Of a stretch of 26,937 bases of DNA, positions 22,705 through 26,937 are shown in pieces. The DNA comes from CALSMU01 sp963926405. Lineage in GTDB: Bacteria > Bacteroidota > Bacteroidia > Flavobacteriales_D > Parvicellaceae. The stretch spans positions 1 to 26,937 of the forward strand of contig CAWUXI010000051.1 of the NCBI GenBank assembly GCA_963926405.1. The letters run 5' to 3'. Under the pieces are notes generated by a model. The model was not told where the DNA came from. It saw only the letters and a list, made by a program, of their open reading frames with translations, and ran no database searches. Both the position numbers and the translations under genes were made by a program. Numbering within the stretch: position 1 is the stretch's first letter; every line of letters starts with the position of its first letter.

Positions 22705-23418
22705 TTGTTCAGTTTGTTCTTCCTCCGAAAATCACACGTTAAAAATTCTGATTTACAGTTGTTTATTCGCCAAAGTTTTGGGTTTAAACCTAAAAACATG
22801 GTATTATATACTCAGGCATTTAGCCATAAGTCTGTAGCAAAAAAAAATACCAGTGGCTTAAAATTAAGCAATGAAAGACTTGAGTTTTTAGGCGACTCTG
22901 TTATTTCAACCATTGTTTCTGAATATCTATTTGAAAAATTCCCTAATGAGGACGAAGGCTATCTTACTCAAATGCGATCAAAAATCGTAAGCAGAAAAAA
23001 TCTAAATTCATTAGGGAAAAAAATTGGACTCGAGCCTTTCGTAATGTATCTAAAAGGTAACTTCCCGTACAAATCCTTGTTAGGGAATGTATTTGAAGCG
23101 CTATTTGGGGCCATCTACTTAGACAAGGGATATAAAAAGGCCAAGGAAGTGTTTGTTAAAAATATTCTTGAGCGCTATGTTGATTTGGGGAACTTGGAAG
23201 CAATTAATATCGATTATAAAAGTCAATTATTAATCTATTGCCAGAAAAATAAATTAACCCTGGAATTTAAAATCATTAAGGAAGAAACGGTAAAAGGGTC
23301 TATTAAGTTTACTATGGGAGCGTTCATTAACGGCGAGTTAAAGGGGCAGTCAACCGACCTATCAAAAAGAAGTGCAGAACAGGCTGCGGCAGAAATTGTA
23401 TCTTTAGATATTATTTAG
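22705..23418 (+). CDS. rnc: Ribonuclease III
   Basis: A 237-residue double-strand-specific endoribonuclease for rRNA and mRNA processing. The RNase III domain (about 15-155) has the signature NERLEFLGDSVI with E60 and D64; the second acidic pair in E. coli (D114, E117) reads N128 and E131 in LLGNVFEALFGAIYLD. A dsRNA-binding domain follows (about 168-237): YKSQLLIYCQKN, FTMGAFINGE, KRSAEQAAAE. No ATG lies before residue 32, which is already inside the domain, so translation must start at a non-ATG codon: TTG at 22705 (six bases after fabF) or TTG at 22714. Co-transcription with acpP and fabF is expected. The 3' end overlaps the convergent pseudouridine synthase by 8 bases. Confidence 0.94.
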   Translation: MFSLFFLRKSHVKNSDLQLFIRQSFGFKPKNMVLYTQAFSHKSVAKKNTSGLKLSNERLEFLGDSVISTIVSEYLFEKFPNEDEGYLTQMRSKIVSRKNLNSLGKKIGLEPFVMYLKGNFPYKSLLGNVFEALFGAIYLDKGYKKAKEVFVKNILERYVDLGNLEAINIDYKSQLLIYCQKNKLTLEFKIIKEETVKGSIKFTMGAFINGELKGQSTDLSKRSAEQAAAEIVSLDII

Positions 23419-24205
23419 ACGTTTTTAGGAACCCAACTTCTTTTTTGTCTAATATTCTCCATTTACCTCGAGTAACTTTCCCTTTCTTTAGACCTGCAAA
23501 CTCAATTCTGTCAAGTTTTATTACCTCATAATTTAATTCTTCGAACATTCGCCTTACAATTCTGTTTTTGCCAGAATGAATTGATACCATCACGATGGTT
23601 TTTTGACCAGGAGCTCCATTATATTCTGCACTGTCAAAAACACTTATTCCGTCTTCTAGTTCAATCCCTTCGGTTAGCTTTTCCAAATGAGCTTCTTCAA
23701 GAGGTTTGTCCAAAACAGCTTCGTATATTTTTTTTACCTCATAACTAGGGTGAGTAAGCCTTTTAGTTAGTTCTCCATCGTTTGTAAACAACAATAATCC
23801 CGTAGTGTTTCTGTCTAATCGCCCAACCGGATAAACTCTTTCTGAGCAGGCTCCTTCTATTAACTCCATAACCGTTTGGCGATCATGTGTATCTGAAACA
23901 GTGGTGAGATAATTTTTTGGCTTATTTAGTAGGATGTATTTAAAGCGCTCCTTTTTCAATCTTTTCCCAAGATATCGTACATCATCTGAGTCATTAACTT
24001 TATGCCCCATTTCAGTAACAATGTTTCCGTTTACTGTTACGTCTCCTTTTTCAATCAACTTATCTGCTTCACGTCTAGAACATACACCAGCGTTTGCAAT
24101 GTATTTATTTAACCGAATGTTGTCAATAACCTCCTTACTCGTTTCCGGTTTATTTGAACTAGATTTTGATTTGTTCGAGTGGTTTTTTACTCTCTTGTTT
24201 CCCAT
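23411..24205 (-). CDS. Pseudouridine synthase, RluB/RsuA family
   Basis: A 264-residue rRNA pseudouridine synthase. A Lys/Ser/Asn-rich basic extension (1-27) is followed by an S4 RNA-binding domain (about 29-75: RLNKYIANAGVCSRREADKL, VTVNG) and the catalytic domain with the RsuA/RluB motif VGRLDRNTTGLLLFTNDGEL, in which D131 is the catalytic Asp. Also typical are the LNKPKNYLTTVSD strand and the HSGKNRIVRRMF motif near the C-terminus. The target is probably 23S rRNA (RluB, U2605) but 16S-directed RsuA cannot be excluded. The start is the ATG at 24205; an in-frame TTG at 24229 is upstream but a GATATTTG box (24234-24227), near TAnnTTTG, would lie on it. The basic extension is typical of Bacteroidota homologues. 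Confidence 0.93.
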   Translation of the reverse strand: MGNKRVKNHSNKSKSSSNKPETSKEVIDNIRLNKYIANAGVCSRREADKLIEKGDVTVNGNIVTEMGHKVNDSDDVRYLGKRLKKERFKYILLNKPKNYLTTVSDTHDRQTVMELIEGACSERVYPVGRLDRNTTGLLLFTNDGELTKRLTHPSYEVKKIYEAVLDKPLEEAHLEKLTEGIELEDGISVFDSAEYNGAPGQKTIVMVSIHSGKNRIVRRMFEELNYEVIKLDRIEFAGLKKGKVTRGKWRILDKKEVGFLKTSK

Positions 24206-24254
24206 GGTGTTTTCTGCTCTAGAGCGCAAATATCGGAAAGATTAACCTAAAAAA

Positions 24255-24617
24255 TTATAATGTTGGAGAAAAAGCATCTTCTATGTGCTTAATGCACTCC
24301 GTCTTATTGCTTATAATAATTGATATAACATCAAATCGAGCTTCCCTCTCAATGTTATTTTTTATGATATAGTGATTGGCGGCATTAATAATCAATTTTT
24401 GCTGCTTATCCGAAACAAAACTTTCGGGATCTCCATAATTGTTAGAGCTCCTTGTTTTAACTTCCACAAAAACAATAAAGTCATCATTTTGTACAATGAG
24501 GTCAACCTCAGCTTTTAAGTATCTCCAGTTTTTTTCTAATATTGTGTAGCTCTTTTCAAGTAAATAGTCTTTTGCTATTGTTTCTCCCTTTTTTCCTAAA
24601 ACATGCTTTTCTTCCAT
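24255..24617 (-). CDS. YraN family (UPF0102) endonuclease-like protein
   Basis: A 120-residue protein with the restriction-endonuclease-like fold. The N-terminus LGKKGETIAKDYLLEKSY is the family hallmark, and the presumed active site is D39 in AEVDLIV with E52-V-K54 in FVEVKTRSS. Family knowledge: conserved in most bacteria, often near rnhB or housekeeping genes; biochemical role not settled, with Holliday-junction-type cleavage suggested. The spacing from the stop at 24255 to the pseudouridine synthase start (24205) is 49 bases, so both may share a transcript. Length is typical. Confidence 0.94.
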   Translation of the reverse strand: MEEKHVLGKKGETIAKDYLLEKSYTILEKNWRYLKAEVDLIVQNDDFIVFVEVKTRSSNNYGDPESFVSDKQQKLIINAANHYIIKNNIEREARFDVISIIISNKTECIKHIEDAFSPTL

Positions 24618-24715
24618 TGTGTTCTTTTGGTATGATACTTGGTTATGGCTAATTAATTATTAGATATCATATAAAATTTTATATCTTAGTCGAACTTAAA
24701 AAGAAAATTACAGGA

Positions 24716-25357
24716 ATGAAAAATAATTTACGAAAAATTGGCCTTTCTATATTTGCTACTATTATTATAGCATCTGCATCTTTAGCTCAATTTGAAGGGG
24801 AAATAGTATTTGAGAAAAACGTTGGGAAAATTCACGTTACCTATAAGTACTTTGTTAAAGGCAACGATATTAGGATTGAAGAAGTTGGTGAAGATGGAAC
24901 AATTGATGGGATTCAACTAATGGATTTAGCCGCTAAAAAGACATTTGCTCTCAGTCCTGAAAGGAAGCTATGGTTTGAAACTCCAAACAGAAGACCAGCT
25001 TCATCATTGGATGTTGACATTAAAAACACTGGGAAAACGAAAGATGTTTTAGGAAAAAAATGTTTTGAAGTAATTGTTGTGAATAAAGTGCAAGACAGGA
25101 GTATTGTTTATTGGATTACCAAAGGAGATTATAAATTCTTTATCCCGATGCTAGAAACCTTAAACAGAAAAGAGAATCAAGCACTGTTTTATTTGGAGAT
25201 TGAAGGCATGGAAAATCATTTTCCTATGTTAAGCACGGAGTACATTCTTTCTACAGGGGCTGTTGTTTCTACCTTAAAAGCACAAAAGATTGAGTCAAAA
25301 ACAGTCAAGCCTGAAACTTTTATTATTCCAAAAGATTACGGTAAGTTTGAAAGATAA
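24716..25357 (+). CDS. DUF4412-type secreted/periplasmic protein
   Basis: A 213-residue exported protein. The signal peptide is residues 1-24 (hydrophobic 8-22, ending SLAQ). The mature part opens with FEGEIVFEKNVGKIHVTYKYFVKGNDIRIEE, a pattern of beta strands shared by DUF4412 and GLPGLI-type proteins of Bacteroidota, followed by DVLGKKCFEVIV and YWITKGDYKFFIPM, which fit an LolA-like curved sheet. Function is unknown. It is a single-gene unit, divergent from the yraN gene and closed by a clear terminator at 25378. A 16-base AT palindrome lies about 30 bases upstream of the start. Confidence 0.8.
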   Translation: MKNNLRKIGLSIFATIIIASASLAQFEGEIVFEKNVGKIHVTYKYFVKGNDIRIEEVGEDGTIDGIQLMDLAAKKTFALSPERKLWFETPNRRPASSLDVDIKNTGKTKDVLGKKCFEVIVVNKVQDRSIVYWITKGDYKFFIPMLETLNRKENQALFYLEIEGMENHFPMLSTEYILSTGAVVSTLKAQKIESKTVKPETFIIPKDYGKFER

Positions 25358-25377
25358 ATAAAGCATTCTAACTTTTT

Positions 25378-25406
25378 AAAGGTCGTTTGAAAGAACGGCC
25401 TTTTTT
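25378..25406. terminator. Rho-independent terminator between DUF4412-type gene and LD-carboxypeptidase gene
   Basis: Stem AAAGGTCGTT / AACGGCCTTT (10 bp with one G-T pair), loop TGAAAG, followed by a run of six T on the plus strand. It lies between two convergent genes and can serve both; the stop codon of the minus-strand gene sits in the T run. Confidence 0.8.
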
Positions 25407-26310
25407 ATTGCATAAAATTCACGCAGGAATCACTTACCATTAAATTAGCCTCCTTGTTAAGTATTAAGGCTCTATTGTCATCCATATGACCACAAGGGAA
25501 GTTGAAGCAGATAGGGTAATTATATTCTTGCACAGCTTCTTTTATTATTTCTATCGCATCCTTTCCAAAGGGGATGTCATTGTCATTCATAGCGGTCATT
25601 CCGCCAACAATAAGCCCTGAAAGACTCTCTAGTTTGCCTGACAATTTAAGACTCCACATCATTCTATCAACATGGTAGAGATACTCATCTAGATCTTCGA
25701 TGAATAATATTTTTCCTCTTGTATCAATATCATATTTTGTTCCGGAAAGACTGTAGATCATGGACAAATTTCCTCCTACAATTTTTCCGGATGCATGCCC
25801 GCTTCTATTTAGCAAATGAGTTCCTGTTGTTATTGTAACTTTTTTGCCAAACAAAGCATTTCGGAATGACTCTAAAGTTTCTTTTGTGTTAGTGTCAAAA
25901 TTTACAGGCATTGTAGAATGTATTGTTGCAATATTACACATGGTATTCAGATAATTATGAAGAGCCGTAACATCACTGTAGCCACAAATCCATTTTGGGT
26001 TTTTAATAAGGTTTAAAAAATCAACTTTATCTAAAATTCGTACAGTTCCATATCCTCCTCTAAAACAGATTATGGCCTTTATTGAATCGTCATTAATTGC
26101 ATCTTGTAAATCACTTGCTCTTTGCTTATCAGTTCCACAAAACTGGTTGCTCTCTGCCCTCAAGTTCTTTCCTTCAACTACTGTAAGTCCCCACTTATTC
26201 AATACTTCTTTTGTGTGCGCTAATTTTTCTACATCAATCTTTCGAGCAGTTGATATTAATGAGATTTTGTCACCTTTTTTGAGGTTTTTAGGAAGGATTG
26301 AATTTTTCAT
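25405..26310 (-). CDS. LD-carboxypeptidase (peptidase family S66)
   Basis: A 301-residue serine peptidase of the LdcA/MccF family. The triad is visible: nucleophile S112 in ICGYSDVTALH, E205 in LFIEDLDEYLYH and H275 in NFPCGHMDDN. The opening KGDKISLISTA and the IICFRGGYGTVRILD strand are typical. Family knowledge: LdcA cleaves the L,D bond of murein tetrapeptides during peptidoglycan recycling, whereas MccF-type members inactivate microcin C-like compounds. There is no signal peptide, so it acts in the cytosol. Murein recycling is the more likely role, given no antibiotic genes nearby. The gene is divergent from metG. Confidence 0.92.
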   Translation of the reverse strand: MKNSILPKNLKKGDKISLISTARKIDVEKLAHTKEVLNKWGLTVVEGKNLRAESNQFCGTDKQRASDLQDAINDDSIKAIICFRGGYGTVRILDKVDFLNLIKNPKWICGYSDVTALHNYLNTMCNIATIHSTMPVNFDTNTKETLESFRNALFGKKVTITTGTHLLNRSGHASGKIVGGNLSMIYSLSGTKYDIDTRGKILFIEDLDEYLYHVDRMMWSLKLSGKLESLSGLIVGGMTAMNDNDIPFGKDAIEIIKEAVQEYNYPICFNFPCGHMDDNRALILNKEANLMVSDSCVNFMQ

Positions 26311-26506
26311 GTATCGAATATGTTAGAGATTATTTCAACTGACGCTGTGTGTAGGCAATTTTAGTTATTTTTTTATTAATCGAGGCATTTTTATTCTGAA
26401 TAGCACAGCAATGGAAATTAAAAATAACGATGAGAAATATAAAAAGAAAAAAAGTGTCATACGCATTTAGTTGGTATAATCTCTGTTATATCAAGAGTCA
26501 AAAAAC

Positions 26507-26514
26507 TATCTTTG
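26507..26514 (+). promoter_or_regulatory. Promoter -7 box upstream of metG
   Basis: TATCTTTG, a perfect TAnnTTTG box, 47 bases before the metG ATG. The first box is weak: TCTG at 26482-26485, spaced 21 bases. The leader would be about 40 bases. Confidence 0.42.
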
Positions 26515-26560
26515 CGTTCGCAATTTTATGAATTCAAATTGTGTACAAGTAAGTTATTAA

Positions 26561-26937
26561 ATGAAGAACCCAAAAAGATATACCATTACTGCAGCCCTTC
26601 CTTATGCAAATGGTCCATTGCATTTAGGCCATTTGGCAGGTGTTTATATCCCTTCTGACATATACGCTCGTTTTTTACGATCTAATAATAAGGACGTAGC
26701 TTTTGTGTGCGGTTCAGATGAACACGGTGCGGCTATTACTTTACGAGCTAAAAAAGAAGGAACCACTCCACAAGCTATCGTAGATCTTTATCATGCAGTT
26801 AATAAAGATGTCTTTAGTCGATTAGGAGTTAGTTTTGATATTTACCACAGAACTTCTTCCGACTTACATAAAAAAACGGCGGCTGATTATTTTAAACTAT
26901 TGGAGGAAAGAGGAGAGTTTACAAAACAGACTACTCA
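26561..26937 (+). CDS. metG: Methionyl-tRNA synthetase, N-terminal part, truncated by window edge
   Basis: The first 125 codons of a class I aminoacyl-tRNA synthetase that charges tRNA-Met. The N-terminus YTITAALPYANGPLHLGHLAG contains the HIGH-type motif H21-L-G-H24, and CGSDEHGAAITLRA is the conserved following strand with the Met-binding region. The KMSKS loop and the anticodon-binding domain lie beyond the right edge. Start at the ATG 26561, which puts the HIGH motif at the usual distance from the N-terminus. Upstream bases are A/T-rich with no Shine-Dalgarno. Confidence 0.96.
   Translation, partial: MKNPKRYTITAALPYANGPLHLGHLAGVYIPSDIYARFLRSNNKDVAFVCGSDEHGAAITLRAKKEGTTPQAIVDLYHAVNKDVFSRLGVSFDIYHRTSSDLHKKTAADYFKLLEERGEFTKQTT

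Noticed and set aside
26411..26470. 19-residue Lys-rich open frame upstream of metG
   Set aside because: Very short, A-rich, no conserved feature; expected by chance in such sequence.
1..26937. CRISPR arrays, insertion sequences, phage or integrase genes, tRNA and rRNA genes
   Set aside because: I looked for direct repeats with spacers, terminal inverted repeats with a transposase, and tRNA-like cloverleaf ends and found none that hold up; the only tandem repeats are coding repeats within the giant protein gene.

Overview
The window is AT-rich bacterial DNA from the Bacteroidota, most likely Flavobacteriales. The reasons are: two secreted proteins with a type B type IX secretion (T9SS) C-terminal domain; a PorP/SprF-like protein; a TonB-dependent receptor paired with a DUF4249 lipoprotein; a DUF4412-type protein; starts without Shine-Dalgarno sequences; and several promoter-like matches to the Bacteroidota consensus (TTTG, about 19 bases, TAnnTTTG). 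The family or genus cannot be fixed from the sequence. No rRNA, tRNA, CRISPR array, insertion sequence, integrase or phage gene was seen. This looks like a normal chromosomal region mixing housekeeping and cell-surface genes.

Layout. 1-407 (-): N-terminal part of an omega-amidase-type nitrilase-family hydrolase. 717-1607 (+): secreted YwqK/MORN-like repeat protein. 1809-4048 (-): T9SS type B cargo followed by its PorP/SprF partner, overlapping by one base. 4188-9053 (+): a 1621-residue surface protein with a barrel-like N-terminus, twelve repeats of about 92 residues, a unique C-terminal domain and an Ala/Lys-rich octapeptide tail; this is the most unusual gene here. 9054-11543 (-): pepA then pdxA, ending base-to-base against that protein. 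11746-14412 (+): second large T9SS type B cargo with fibronectin-III-like modules.

14422-20117 (-): a co-directional run, in transcription order purN, marC-family gene, TonB-dependent receptor, DUF4249 lipoprotein, SiaC-like regulator (DUF1987), voltage-gated K+ channel with a C-terminal zinc ribbon. 20398-21072 (+): nitroreductase-fold protein with the three substrate-binding residues of iodotyrosine deiodinase, ending in a 38-base perfect palindrome. 21177-23418 (+): acpP-fabF-rnc fatty-acid/RNA-processing operon. 23411-24617 (-): yraN family gene and an rluB-type pseudouridine synthase. 24716-25357 (+): DUF4412-type protein with a clear terminator. 25405-26310 (-): S66 LD-carboxypeptidase. 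26561-end (+): start of metG.

How the parts relate. The surface genes form three separate export or uptake modules: cargo plus PorP/SprF, the giant repeat protein, and receptor plus lipoprotein. They sit between conserved housekeeping blocks. The observations most worth following are the giant barrel/repeat/tail protein, the SiaC-like regulator without its SiaA/B/D partners but next to a K+ channel, and the iodotyrosine-deiodinase-like enzyme. All functions are read from sequence motifs; no database search was run.
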